Shown here: positions 49,509 through 58,586 of the stretch, one piece after another
How positions within the stretch are numbered: position 1 is the stretch's first letter
Layout of the letters: the number at the start of each line of letters is the position of its first letter
Assembly (NCBI GenBank): GCA_964244065.1
Contig: CAXTHH010000003.1
Coordinates: 197,468 to 261,467, forward strand
Direction of reading: 5' to 3'
DNA length: 64,000 nucleotides
Source of the DNA: JASLDZ01 sp964244065
GTDB taxonomy: Bacteria > Pseudomonadota > Alphaproteobacteria > Caulobacterales > Caulobacteraceae
Position numbers and translations under genes: made by a program
The notes under the pieces: generated by a model
What the model was told of the DNA's origin: nothing
Database searches by the model: none
Seen by the model: the letters and a program-made list of their open reading frames with translations, nothing else

Positions 49509-50564
49509 TCAGCCCGGCTTTCGCAGCAGCAGGGCCTTGGTGAAGAAGGCGGCGTCCGTCGCCTCCAGCTCCAGCCCCGCCTCGGCGAACAGGGCGGGCA
49601 GGTCGGTCGCCTGATAGCTGCGGTAGAAAGGCTCGTGGAAGTAGACGGGGAAGCTCTCCAGCGGGCGGGCCAGCTCCGGCGCGTCGGAAGCCTGGAGCGA
49701 GTCCGCAAAAGCGAGCACGCCGCCGGGCTTGAGCACCCGGGCGAACTCGCGCGCGACCTCGCCGCGCACGCGGGGCGGCAGCTCGTGAAACAGGTAGACG
49801 CAGGTCAGGGCGTCCAGGCTCGCGTCGGCGAAGGGCAGCCGCTCGGCGAAGGCCTGCAGCGTGGGCGCGCCGGACCGGCGGCCGGCCTCGCGCAGGTAGG
49901 CGAAGGACAGGTCGAGGCCGAACGCGGCGGCGCGCGGGAAGGCCGAGCGCAGGTCGCGGAGGAAGGCGCCCGAGCCCGTGGCCACGTCCACCACCGTCAG
50001 CTCGCGCTGGTCGCGTCCGCGCCACGCCTTGGCCAGCAGCGACAGGGCGCGGCGGCGCATGGGGCCGGCGGAACCCGCGAACAGCGCCTCCACCTGAGCC
50101 TCGTAACGGCGGGCGCTCTCCTCCGTGAACCAGCCGCCCGACTGGAAGTGGAAGTTCTGGCGGTAGTAGGCGGGCCGCCCCTCCCCTTCCGGCTCCTCGC
50201 GCGCTTCGGTGGCGCCCTCGGCCCGGCGGTGGCGACGGGCCTCCACCTCGCGCGCGTCGGCGATCAGGTCGGCGAAGCGGCGCCCGAGCTGCACCGGGCC
50301 GGTGGCGGGCTCGTCGACGGGGTAGAGGCCGGCGGCCACGTCGGCCGCGTCCTTGGCGAAGGCGTCCAGGTAGGCGCGACGGAGCGCGGCGGGCGGCGGT
50401 GCGGGCGCGGTCGGCTCGAAGCGCGTTCCCTGGCCGGGGCGCACGATGGCGCGGCCGGCGACAGCGGCGGCGGTCCACCACGCGGCCTTGGCGGCCTGGG
50501 CGGCGACGTGGGCGCGCGCTTCGGTGCGGAAGGCGGCGGGGCGGCGCGGGGCGGTGTCGGTCAT
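49509..50564 (-). CDS. Class I SAM-dependent methyltransferase
   Basis: A 351-residue protein. The C-terminal half holds a Methyltransf_11-like domain: VVDVATGSGAFLRDL, AFGLDLSFAYLREA, LPFADASLDALTCVYLFHEL, RVLKPGGVLAFADSL. The N-terminal 150 residues are an Ala/Arg-rich extension with YYRQNFHFQSGGWFTEESAR, seen in a family of plant/bacterial small-molecule methyltransferase-like proteins. Start ATG 50564. Substrate unknown. Confidence 0.85.
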   Translation of the reverse strand: MTDTAPRRPAAFRTEARAHVAAQAAKAAWWTAAAVAGRAIVRPGQGTRFEPTAPAPPPAALRRAYLDAFAKDAADVAAGLYPVDEPATGPVQLGRRFADLIADAREVEARRHRRAEGATEAREEPEGEGRPAYYRQNFHFQSGGWFTEESARRYEAQVEALFAGSAGPMRRRALSLLAKAWRGRDQRELTVVDVATGSGAFLRDLRSAFPRAAAFGLDLSFAYLREAGRRSGAPTLQAFAERLPFADASLDALTCVYLFHELPPRVRGEVAREFARVLKPGGVLAFADSLQASDAPELARPLESFPVYFHEPFYRSYQATDLPALFAEAGLELEATDAAFFTKALLLRKPG

Positions 50565-50578
50565 GCGGTCGCGGGAGC

Positions 50579-51745
50579 TCAGCGGCGGAAGACGCCTACA
50601 AGCTCGATATGGGGAGACCAAAGGAACTGGTCCACGGGCAGAACGCGCTCCAGCCGAAAACCGCCCGTCACCAGCGTCGCCGCGTCCCGGGCGAAGGTGG
50701 CCGGGTTGCAGGACACGCCGATCGCGACCGCCGCCCCGGACGCCGCGATCTCCGCCGCCTGCTCGGGCGCACCGGCGCGCGGCGGGTCGAACAGCACCGC
50801 GTCCACGCGCTTCAGCTCCGCCGCGAGCACGGGGCGGCGGGCGAGGTCGCGCGCCTCGGCCCGCACGCCCTTGAGGCCGGGCACGCCCGCCAGCGCCGCG
50901 GTGAGCGCGCGCACCGCGGGCTCGGAAGCGTCGGCGGCGTGCACCGTCGCGTGCTCCGCCAGTCGGAAGGTGAAGGCGCCCGCGCCGCAGTGGAGGTCGG
51001 CCACCGCCGCGGCCCCGCGCACGGCCTCCACGGCGAAGGCCGCCATGGCCTCCTCAGCCTCCGCCACCGCCTGCAGAAAGCTCCCGGCGGGCAGCGTCAC
51101 CGCCGCGCGACCGAAGCGGACCACCGGGGCGCGCGCGCCGTAGACCACCTCGCCGGCCAGCGTCACCCGGGCGAATCCGCCGGCGGCCGCGGCCTCCGCC
51201 AGGCGCATGCGGCCGTCGGCGGAGAGCCCGCCGGAGCGCGCCTCCACGCCCGTGACGTCGACGTCCAGCCCCGTCTCGGTGAGCGTGGCGTGCAGGGTCG
51301 GCGCGCTCTTCGGGTGCTCGAACAGGGGCGCCGCGAGCCGGCGTAGGGCGGGCAGCGCGGCGACCAGCTCCGGCCGGGAGATGGGGCACACGGCCACGGG
51401 CGCGAGCGACCAGGAGCGCCGGCCCTTGAAGCCGATCAGCGCCTCGTCCCGCGTTCCCCGCCGGGCGTGCAGCGCCAGGCGGCGTCGCGTGCCGGGCCGG
51501 GCGGCGAAGGCGGGCGCGAAGTCGGCTTCCAGGCGCTCGCGGGCGAGCTGCAGCCGCACCTGCTCGACCTTCCACGCGAGGTAGGGCGCGTGCTCCCAAT
51601 GCTGGAGGGCGCAGCCGCCGCACACGCCGAAGTGCGGGCACGGCGGCGCCACGCGCTCCGGCGAGGGCGCCGTCACGTCCAGCAGCTCGCCCCGGTCGGC
51701 GGCCACGCGGGCGCGCACCGTCTCGCCCGGAAGCGTGAAGGGCAC
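50579..51745 (-). CDS. Class I RNA m5U methyltransferase (RlmD/TrmA family), N-terminus apparently frameshifted
   Basis: The visible 388 residues carry four cysteines typical of an Fe-S cluster (CPHFGVCGGCALQHW and CPIS), the SAM domain (VADLHCGAGAFTFRLA), DAVLFDPPRAGAP and the catalytic loop GVSCNPATFARD. They modify a uridine in rRNA. The frame upstream of GTG 51745 still reads as a TRAM domain (VELRIVRIGHQGDGAP) but lacks a start. Removing one C from the C-rich stretch near 51825-51845 would join it to a TTG at 51875 (LKEPAPAPPPAPPPP), giving a complete N-terminus. The true gene is therefore probably 50579-51875 with a 1-base error or mutation. Confidence 0.85.
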   Translation of the reverse strand: MPFTLPGETVRARVAADRGELLDVTAPSPERVAPPCPHFGVCGGCALQHWEHAPYLAWKVEQVRLQLARERLEADFAPAFAARPGTRRRLALHARRGTRDEALIGFKGRRSWSLAPVAVCPISRPELVAALPALRRLAAPLFEHPKSAPTLHATLTETGLDVDVTGVEARSGGLSADGRMRLAEAAAAGGFARVTLAGEVVYGARAPVVRFGRAAVTLPAGSFLQAVAEAEEAMAAFAVEAVRGAAAVADLHCGAGAFTFRLAEHATVHAADASEPAVRALTAALAGVPGLKGVRAEARDLARRPVLAAELKRVDAVLFDPPRAGAPEQAAEIAASGAAVAIGVSCNPATFARDAATLVTGGFRLERVLPVDQFLWSPHIELVGVFRR

Positions 51746-51988
51746 GTGCGGCGCCCCCGCCTCGGGGGCGCCGTCGCCCTGGTGGCCGATGCGGACGATG
51801 CGCAGCTCGACCGGCGGGGCGTCCGCGGCGGGGCGGGGGTGGGGCCGGGGGCGGCGCAGGGGCGGGCTCCTTCAACCGGCGGATGAATGGCGTAGCTCGC
51901 CACGTGCATTCGCGTCCAGCTTGGCATCCGACAGGCCGCGCCGGCGTTGGCGGGCCGAGGCGGCGAGGTCCGCCGGGGAGCTTTGACG

Positions 51989-52411
51989 ATGCTGAAGACG
52001 ATGCTGGCCGGGGCGCTCGCCTCCGGCGCGCTGATGGGCGGCGGGGCCGCGCAGGCGCACGACTACGCCTACCCGTACGGCTACGACCGGGGCGTGCCGG
52101 CCTATGCGACCGGCGGATACGGCGGCGGCTACGCGCCGTACGCACCCTCGCGCTTCACGCTCTTCGGTGCGCGCGCCGGCGTGACGGTGCTGGGCGTGGA
52201 CCTGGACGCCTCCGCCAAGCTGCAGATCGGCGCGAGCGGCTGGGGCGGTCACCGCGGCTACGCTCCGCCCCCGCCGGTCTACGCGCAACCCCAGTACGCG
52301 CCGCAGTATGCGCCCCAGCCGGAGTACGTCCCCGCCCCGACCTACGGCGGGTACAGCTACGGCCCGATGTCGTACGGCTACAGCTACGGCCACGGCGCCT
52401 GCGGCTGCTGA
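51989..52411 (+). CDS. Secreted Tyr/Gly/Pro-rich protein
   Basis: A 140-residue protein with a signal peptide (LKTMLAGALASGALMGGGAA). The mature protein is Tyr/Gly-rich with short repeats (YAPQYAPQPEYVPAPTYGGY) flanking a short structured core (FTLFGARAGVTVLGVDLDAS). Probably an envelope protein; function unknown. Confidence 0.75.
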   Translation: MLKTMLAGALASGALMGGGAAQAHDYAYPYGYDRGVPAYATGGYGGGYAPYAPSRFTLFGARAGVTVLGVDLDASAKLQIGASGWGGHRGYAPPPPVYAQPQYAPQYAPQPEYVPAPTYGGYSYGPMSYGYSYGHGACGC

Positions 52412-52417
52412 TCTGAC

Positions 52418-52449
52418 GCGCCCTCTCCCGCCCGCGGGAGAGGGGCGCC
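52418..52449. terminator. Hairpin between convergent genes, likely bidirectional terminator
   Basis: GCGCCCTCTCCCG (52418-52430) pairs with CGGGAGAGGGGCGC (52435-52448) with one bulge. It fills the 38-base gap between the stops of the two convergent genes. No strong T-run on either side, so termination is probable but not certain. Confidence 0.5.
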
Positions 52450-54213
52450 TTAGGCGTCGGCGAACAGCGGCTTGAGCTCCGCCTTCAGGATCTTGCCGTT
52501 CTCGTTGCGCGGCAGCATCTCGCGCCGGGTCAGGATCCTCATGGGGACCTTGAAGGCGGCCAGGCGCTCGGCCACGAAGCCGCGCAGCTCGTCCTCGTCC
52601 GCCTCGGCCCCGCCCACCAGGGTGACCACCGCCACGGGCTCCTCTCCCAGCGTGCGGTGGGGGCGGCCGACCACCGCGGCGTCCATCACCGCCGGATGCT
52701 CGTAGAGCGCGTTCTCGACCTCCACGCAGTAGATGTTCTCGCCGCCGCGGATCAGCATGTCCTTGGCGCGGTCGACGATGAAGCAGAAGCCCTCCGCGTC
52801 GATGCGCGCCAGGTCGCCGGTGCGCACCCAGCCGTCGATGAAGGTCGCGGCCGTGGCCTCCGGCTTGTTCCAATAGCCGGCCACGATCATGGGGCCCCGC
52901 GCGTAGAGCTCGCCGACCGTGTCGGGCGGCAGCTCGCGCCCGTCCGGATCGCACACCTTGATGTCCGCGGTCGCCACGGGCGGGCCGCAGCTGAGCGGGC
53001 GGTGGGCGTAGTCCTCCGCCATGTGGTGGGTGACGGTGGCCATGGTCTCCGTCATGCCCCAGCCGTTGCCGGGGCGGGCGTTGGCGAAGCTGTCGTCGAT
53101 CTTGCGCACCAGCTCGGAGGCGGAGGGCGCGCCGCCGTAGGCCATCGTCTCCAGGCTGGAGAGGTCGTAGTCGTCGCGCGCCGGGTGCTCGATCAGCTGC
53201 CAGGCGATGGTGGGCACGCCGCCGGCGGAGGTGACCTTCTCGCGCTCGATCAGCTGGAAGGCGCGCAGCGCGTCCCACTTGCGCATCATCACCAGCCGGC
53301 CGCCGGTGGCCAGGGCCGGGTTCATCACCGCCGAGAAGCCGGTGACGTGGAAGAAGGGGATGGAGATCAGCGACACGCGCTGCGGCGCGTCCTCCGGCGC
53401 GGGGATGGGCGGGGGCTCGCCCCGCCGCAGGTAGGTACGGGCCAGGGAGTAGAGACCGGACCAGACGTTGGTGACCACGTTGCGATGCGTGCCGAGCGCC
53501 CCCTTCGGCCGGCCGGTGGTGCCGGAGGTGTAGAAGATGGTCGCCGGATCGTCCGCCGCGATCTCGGCGGGCGGCAGCTCCGCGTCGGGCAGGTCGCCCC
53601 AGGTGTTCGTCTCGCCGATCACCGTCTCCAGGTGGCGCACCTTGGGATGGGCGATGGGCTCCTTGGCGCGGCTGACGTACACGCGGCGCAGGGCGGGCAG
53701 CTCGGACAGATGCTCCTCCAGGCGCGCATAGCGCTCGGAGTCCATGACCGCCACCTCGGCGCCCGAGTCCTGCAGGCCGTATTCCAGCTCCGGCGCCGTC
53801 CACCAGCCGTTCAGCGGCGTGACGATCGCGCCCAGGGCGGCCACGGCGTACAGCGCCACCGGCCACTCCGGCAGGTTGCGCATGACCAGCGCGACGCGGT
53901 CGCCCTTCTCCACCCCCTGCCCGCGGAGCTCAGCGGCGAACGCGGCCACCGCGCGGTGGAAGCCGTCGAAGCTGGCGCGCTCGTCCTCGTAGACCAGGAA
54001 GTCCTTGGCGCCGTGCGCGCGGCCGGCGGCCAGCACCTCGCGCAGGGTGGGGGGCGCGGCCTTCCACACGCGGGTGGGGACGCCGCGGATGACCACCTCG
54101 TCCATCTCGAACGGCGAGCCTGGGGCGGTGAGCGCCGCCTGCACCTGAGCCAGGGACATGGCGGGCCAGGGCTTGGCGGCCGCGGCGCTGGGGGCGCCGG
54201 ACTCTGCGACCAT
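52450..54213 (-). CDS. Long-chain acyl-CoA synthetase/AMP-dependent ligase
   Basis: The 587-residue protein has the ANL-family motifs: ATIFYTSGTTGRPKGALGTH (A3), YGGAPSASELVRKI, NGWGMTETMATVTHHMAEDY (A5), GWVRTGDLARIDAEGFCFIV (A7), DMLIRGGENIYCVEVE (A8) and the catalytic Lys in NENGKILKAEL. It activates a carboxylic acid via acyl-AMP to acyl-CoA. ATG 54213 has GGAGGAGAACG in front. Upstream of valS stop by about 107 bases. Confidence 0.94.
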   Translation of the reverse strand: MVAESGAPSAAAAKPWPAMSLAQVQAALTAPGSPFEMDEVVIRGVPTRVWKAAPPTLREVLAAGRAHGAKDFLVYEDERASFDGFHRAVAAFAAELRGQGVEKGDRVALVMRNLPEWPVALYAVAALGAIVTPLNGWWTAPELEYGLQDSGAEVAVMDSERYARLEEHLSELPALRRVYVSRAKEPIAHPKVRHLETVIGETNTWGDLPDAELPPAEIAADDPATIFYTSGTTGRPKGALGTHRNVVTNVWSGLYSLARTYLRRGEPPPIPAPEDAPQRVSLISIPFFHVTGFSAVMNPALATGGRLVMMRKWDALRAFQLIEREKVTSAGGVPTIAWQLIEHPARDDYDLSSLETMAYGGAPSASELVRKIDDSFANARPGNGWGMTETMATVTHHMAEDYAHRPLSCGPPVATADIKVCDPDGRELPPDTVGELYARGPMIVAGYWNKPEATAATFIDGWVRTGDLARIDAEGFCFIVDRAKDMLIRGGENIYCVEVENALYEHPAVMDAAVVGRPHRTLGEEPVAVVTLVGGAEADEDELRGFVAERLAAFKVPMRILTRREMLPRNENGKILKAELKPLFADA

Positions 54214-54319
54214 CGTTCTCCTCCGTGCGGCTTCCCTCACGCGGAGCCGCTTGGGGCAAGGGGAGCACGCCGGCGCGGGGCCTGTAAACGCCGCGGCGAG
54301 CGCCGCCCGCAGGCTCAGG

Positions 54320-57001
54320 TCAGGCGGCGGCCAGCCGGTCGAGCGCGGCCTGGAGCTTGGCGCGGGCGCCGAGCGCCTCGTCGAGCTTGTCGCGGTTCTC
54401 TTCGATCACCGCCGCGGGGGCGCGGGCGACGAAGTCGGCGTTGGCCAGCTTCTTCTCGAACCGCTCCACCTCGGCGCCGAGCCGTCCGACCTCCTTGGCC
54501 AGGCGCGCGCGCTCGGCGGCCACGTCGATCGCCTCCGCCACGGGCAGGGCGAAGCCGCCGCCGCCCGCCACGAAGCGCACGGACCCGGCCGGCGGCTCGG
54601 CCTCGAACCGCAAGCCGTCGACGCGGAGCATGGCCCCGATCACCGCGGCGTTGCGCTCCAGCGCCGCGCGCAGCCCCGCGTCAGCTTCCGTGACCACCAG
54701 CGCCGGGCGGGCGGAGGGCGGCACGGAGAGCTCGGCGCGCACCGAACGCCCCTCGCCGACCACCGCGATCACACGGCCGATCTCCGCCTCCGCCTCGGCG
54801 TCGGCCCAGGCCGCGGGCAGGTCGGGCCAGGGGGCGACGATCAGCGACGATGAGCGCGCCACGCCGGAGAAGGCGGCCGTCTCGCGCCACAGCTCCTCGG
54901 TCAGGAAGGGCGAGACGGGGTGCAGCAGGGCCGTGGCCTGATCGAGCACCCAGGCGGCGGTGGCGCGTGTCTCGGCGCGGGCGGCCTCGTCCGCGCCGTT
55001 CAGCACGGGCTTGGCGAGCTCCAGGTACCAGTCGCAGAACACGTTCCAGATGAAGCGGTACAGCGCCTCGGCCGCGCCTGCGAAGTCCGCCGCCTCCAGC
55101 GCGGCGGTCACCGCCGCCGACGCCTTGACCGTCTCGCCGCGTATCCAGCGGTTCAGGGGCGAGGCCACCGCGGCCGGGTCGAAGCCCTCCACCAGCTGGC
55201 ACTCGTTCACCTGGCAGAAGCGCGCGGCGTTCCACAGCTTGGTGCCGAAGTTGCGGTAGCCCTCGATCCGGCTCTTGGAGAGCTTGATGTCGCGGGCGCC
55301 CGACAGGATGGCCATGGAGAAGCGCAGAGCGTCCGCGCCCAGCTCCTCCACGATCTCCAGCGGGTCGATGACGTTGCCCTTGGACTTGGACATCTTCTGC
55401 CCGCGCTCGTCGCGCACCAGCCCGTTGATCACCACGCGGGAGAACGGCGCCTCGCCGGTGGCGTAGAGCCCCATCATCATCATCCGGGCGACCCAGAAGA
55501 AGATGATGTCGAAGCCGGTGACGAGGGTATTGGTCGGGTAGAAGCGCTGGAGGTCGTCGGTCTGGTCTGGCCAGCCCATCGTCGAGAAGGGCCACAGGCC
55601 GGAGGAGAACCAGGTGTCGAGGACGTCCTCGTCCTGGCTGAGCTCGACACCTGCGCCGAAACGCGCCTCGGCCTGCGCGCGTGCGCCCTCCTCCGTCTCG
55701 GCGACGAAGATCGCGCCCTCCGGTCCATACCAGGCCGGAATCCGGTGGCCCCACCAGAGCTGGCGCGAGATGCACCAGGGCTCGATGTTGCGCATCCACT
55801 CGAAGTAGGTCTTCGACCAGGTCTCGGGCTCGAAGCGCGTGCGGCCGGTCTCCACCGCCGCGATGGCCGGCTGGGCCAGCGTCTTGGCGTCCACGTACCA
55901 TTGGTCGGTGAGGTAGGGCTCGATCACTACGCCCGAGCGGTCGCCGTAGGGGCGCGCGATCACTCGCTCCTCGGCGCCGCGGTAGAGGCCGAGCGCCTCG
56001 ATGTCGGCCAGCACCATCTTGCGCGCGACGTAGCGGTCCACGCCCGCGTAGCGCTCGGGGATCGGCCCGGTCATGCGGGCCTGGGCGTCCATGATGGAGA
56101 TCATCGACAGGCCATGCCGCCGGGCGACCTGGTAGTCGTTGAAGTCGTGCGCCCCGGTGATCTTCACCGCGCCCGAGCCCTTCTCCGGGTCGGGGTGCTC
56201 GTCGGCGATGATCGGGATCAGTCGGTCGGCGATGGGCAGTCGCACCATCCGGCCCACGAACTTGCGATAGCGCTCGTCGTCCGGGTGCACGGCCACGGCG
56301 CCGTCGCCGAGCATGGTCTCCGGCCGGGTGGTGGCGATGACGATCTCGCCGACGCCGTCGATGGGCTCGCCCTCGAGCGGATAGGCGAAGGACCACATCA
56401 GCCCCTTCTCCTCGCGGGTCTCCACCTCCAGGTCGCTGATGGCGGTCTGGAACTGCGGGTCCCAATTCACCAGCCGCTTGTCGCGGTAGATCAGCCCGTC
56501 CTTGTGCAGCTGGACGAAGATGCGGCGGACGGCGGCCGACAGCCCGTCGTCCAGCGTGAACCGCTCGCGCGACCAGTCGCAGGAGGCGCCGAGGCGGCGC
56601 AGCTGGCGCGTGATGGTCCCGCCGCTCTCGCGCTTCCACGCCCAGACGCGCTCGACGAAGGCGTCGCGGCCCAGCTCGCGGCGGCCCACGTTCCCCTCGG
56701 CGGCGAGCTGGCGCTCCACGACCATCTGCGTGGCGATGCCCGCGTGGTCGGTGCCCGGCAGCCACAGCACCGCCTCGCCGCGCATGCGGTGGAAGCGCGC
56801 CAGGATGTCCTGCAGCGTGTTGTTGAGCGCGTGGCCGATGTGCAGGCTGCCCGTGACGTTGGGCGGCGGGATCACCATGCTGAACGCGCGCGCGTTCGGC
56901 CGCTCGGCCGTCACCCGGTCGGGCGAGAAGGCGCCGGAGGCCTCCCACGCGGCGTAGATGCGGGGCTCGGCGTCGGCGAAGTCGAAGGTCTTGGGCAGCA
57001 T
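54320..57001 (-). CDS. valS: Valyl-tRNA synthetase
   Basis: The 893-residue class I synthetase starts MLPKTFDFADAEPRIYAAWE, has HIGH at 54-57 (TGSLHIGHALNNTLQD), an editing domain (WSFAYPLEGEPIDG and IATTRPETMLGDGAVAVHPD), KMSKS (GQKMSKSKGNVIDP, about 535), and a C-terminal coiled-coil ending RLAAA. It charges tRNA-Val. ATG at 57001; about 97 bases after popZ. Confidence 0.98.
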   Translation of the reverse strand: MLPKTFDFADAEPRIYAAWEASGAFSPDRVTAERPNARAFSMVIPPPNVTGSLHIGHALNNTLQDILARFHRMRGEAVLWLPGTDHAGIATQMVVERQLAAEGNVGRRELGRDAFVERVWAWKRESGGTITRQLRRLGASCDWSRERFTLDDGLSAAVRRIFVQLHKDGLIYRDKRLVNWDPQFQTAISDLEVETREEKGLMWSFAYPLEGEPIDGVGEIVIATTRPETMLGDGAVAVHPDDERYRKFVGRMVRLPIADRLIPIIADEHPDPEKGSGAVKITGAHDFNDYQVARRHGLSMISIMDAQARMTGPIPERYAGVDRYVARKMVLADIEALGLYRGAEERVIARPYGDRSGVVIEPYLTDQWYVDAKTLAQPAIAAVETGRTRFEPETWSKTYFEWMRNIEPWCISRQLWWGHRIPAWYGPEGAIFVAETEEGARAQAEARFGAGVELSQDEDVLDTWFSSGLWPFSTMGWPDQTDDLQRFYPTNTLVTGFDIIFFWVARMMMMGLYATGEAPFSRVVINGLVRDERGQKMSKSKGNVIDPLEIVEELGADALRFSMAILSGARDIKLSKSRIEGYRNFGTKLWNAARFCQVNECQLVEGFDPAAVASPLNRWIRGETVKASAAVTAALEAADFAGAAEALYRFIWNVFCDWYLELAKPVLNGADEAARAETRATAAWVLDQATALLHPVSPFLTEELWRETAAFSGVARSSSLIVAPWPDLPAAWADAEAEAEIGRVIAVVGEGRSVRAELSVPPSARPALVVTEADAGLRAALERNAAVIGAMLRVDGLRFEAEPPAGSVRFVAGGGGFALPVAEAIDVAAERARLAKEVGRLGAEVERFEKKLANADFVARAPAAVIEENRDKLDEALGARAKLQAALDRLAAA

Positions 57002-57016
57002 GGCTCGATACGGAAA

Positions 57017-57042
57017 GGCGGCGCCCCGGCCGGGACGCCGCC
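57017..57042 (-). terminator. GC-rich hairpin between popZ and valS
   Basis: On the minus strand GGCGGCG pairs with CGCCGCC around a GC-rich loop and is followed by TTTCC. It lies between the popZ stop and the valS start and could be a weak terminator or attenuator for valS. The T-tract is short, so confidence is limited. Confidence 0.4.
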
Positions 57043-57097
57043 TTCATAGGGACGGAGCGCGGGCCCGGCGAGGCCCGCGATGGTGAGGGGCCGAACT

Positions 57098-57700
57098 CTA
57101 GGTGGGGCGGCGGCGCGAGATGCGCTCCACCTCGTCCTGTACGCGCTGCTCGACGATGCGGGCCAGGTTCTGGTCCAGCCACTCCTTGAGCAGCGGGCGC
57201 AGCAGCTCGCGGGTGACGTCCTCCAGCGTGCGCCCGGAGGCAGGCATGGCGATGGTGGAGGACAGGGCGGAGAAGTGGTCCGCAGCGCGGTCGGCGCTGC
57301 TTGGGCTGACCAGCGGCTCGTCGTGCGCGGGCGCACCGTAGTTGGCGAAGCTCGGCGTCGGGGTCGCCGGGGGCGCGGGGAATGCGCGAGGCGGAGCCTC
57401 GGCCACCGGCTCGCGGGCGGGCGGGGCGAAGTCGAGGTCGCCCAGCGCGGAGGCCGAGGACAGGGGTGCAGGAGCCGGCGAGGTCGGCTCGGGCTCGAAC
57501 CGGTCGGTCAGCTCCAGCACCTCCTCGTGGCGCGGCGCGGAGGCGACCTCGGGCTGCGCCGGGCGGGGCGGGTCGCTCGGGGGCGTCGCGGTCTCAGGTT
57601 CCGCGGCGGCCGGCGGGGGGGCCTCGTCCTCCGAGATGATCCGGCGGATGGAGGCCAGGATCTCCTCCATCGTCGGTTCGGGGGCGTTGGTCTCGGACAT
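57098..57700 (-). CDS. popZ: Polar organising protein PopZ (DUF2497)
   Basis: The product has the conserved N-terminal helix (EPTMEEILASIRRIISED), a long acidic Pro/Ala-rich disordered middle, and the C-terminal oligomerisation helices (LEDVTRELLRPLLKEWLDQN then LARIVEQRVQDEVERISRRR). In Caulobacter crescentus PopZ assembles a polar hub that tethers centromeres and recruits cell-cycle regulators. ATG 57700 chosen (200 residues); a GTG at 57715 is in frame. The popZ-valS neighbourhood is as in Caulobacterales. Confidence 0.92.
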   Translation of the reverse strand: MSETNAPEPTMEEILASIRRIISEDEAPPPAAAEPETATPPSDPPRPAQPEVASAPRHEEVLELTDRFEPEPTSPAPAPLSSASALGDLDFAPPAREPVAEAPPRAFPAPPATPTPSFANYGAPAHDEPLVSPSSADRAADHFSALSSTIAMPASGRTLEDVTRELLRPLLKEWLDQNLARIVEQRVQDEVERISRRRPT

Positions 57701-57775
57701 CGGCGCGCCGCTCACTTGTGGGGGAGTCGGCGCGGAGCCTATTCGCGTAGGAGGCGAGCGGCAATCGCCCGTGGC

Positions 57776-58417
57776 TCAGAAGGCGAAGACCTGTGGCTTG
57801 GCGAAGCCGGGCATCAGGGCGGGCGTGGCGTCGAACACCTCGCGCCGGGCCAGCTGGCGGTCGTCGCCGCGCAGGTAGAGGCGGGCCTTGCCGGTCGGGC
57901 CCATGCGCTCCACCACCGCCAAGCGGCCGCCCTCGGCCAGGGCGTTGGTCCAGGCCTCCGGCGCGCGCTCCACGCCCCCCTCGCTGATGATCACGTCGAA
58001 GGGGCCGCGGGCGCCCAGCGTGTCGATCCGGTCGATCTCCAGAGCCACGCCCGCCTCGGCCAGCGCCTCGCGCAGGAAGCCGGGGGCCGCGTCCTCGGCC
58101 TGGAGCGCGGTGACGTTCAGGCCGATGCGCGCCAGCACCAGGGCGGCGTAGGGGGCCGCGATGGCCAGGGCGCGCTCGCCGGGCTGCGGGGCGGCGGCCT
58201 GCAGCAGCTTGGAGATGTCGCGCGGCTCGGCCAGCCGCCACCCGGGGGCGTACTCCACGCCGGTCTCGGTGTAGGCCAGGTGCTGGCGGCCGGGCGGGCA
58301 CAGGCGCTCGCGGGGGGCCTCGCGCATGGCGTCCTGCACGTGCAGGTCGGTCACGTCGTTCGTGCGCACCTGGTTCTCGACCATGTTGGTGCGGGCGATG
58401 GCGAGCGCGGCGGTCAT
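57776..58417 (-). CDS. Protein-L-isoaspartate O-methyltransferase-like protein with degenerate SAM motif
   Basis: The 213-residue protein has the PIMT family N-terminus (ARTNMVENQVRTNDVTD) and overall length. The usual glycine-rich SAM motif is replaced by ERALAIAAPYAALVLARI, so methyltransferase activity is doubtful. Start ATG 58417. It is followed by popZ with about 75 bases between; it may have been co-opted, but no function can be given. Confidence 0.85.
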   Translation of the reverse strand: MTAALAIARTNMVENQVRTNDVTDLHVQDAMREAPRERLCPPGRQHLAYTETGVEYAPGWRLAEPRDISKLLQAAAPQPGERALAIAAPYAALVLARIGLNVTALQAEDAAPGFLREALAEAGVALEIDRIDTLGARGPFDVIISEGGVERAPEAWTNALAEGGRLAVVERMGPTGKARLYLRGDDRQLARREVFDATPALMPGFAKPQVFAF

Positions 58418-58440
58418 GGAGGAGTCCTGAAGGGACGCGA

Positions 58441-58514
58441 TGGAGGCCTGGCCGGGAATCGAACCCGGGTGCAAGGATTTGCAGTCCTCTGCGTCACCAC
58501 TCCGCCACCAGGCC
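58441..58514 (-). tRNA. tRNA-Cys (GCA)
   Basis: A 74-nt cloverleaf: acceptor arm GGCCTGG/CCAGGCC, anticodon loop GACTGCAAATC with anticodon GCA, TPsiC arm CCGGGTTCGATTCCCGG, discriminator T and an encoded 3' CCA. Single isolated tRNA upstream of the PIMT-like gene. Confidence 0.96.
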
Positions 58515-58586
58515 GGTCGCGTCGTCCGGCCCGCTTAGCGGAGCGGCCGGGCGGTCGCAAGCTAGGCGCCGCCCCTTGCCGGGGGC

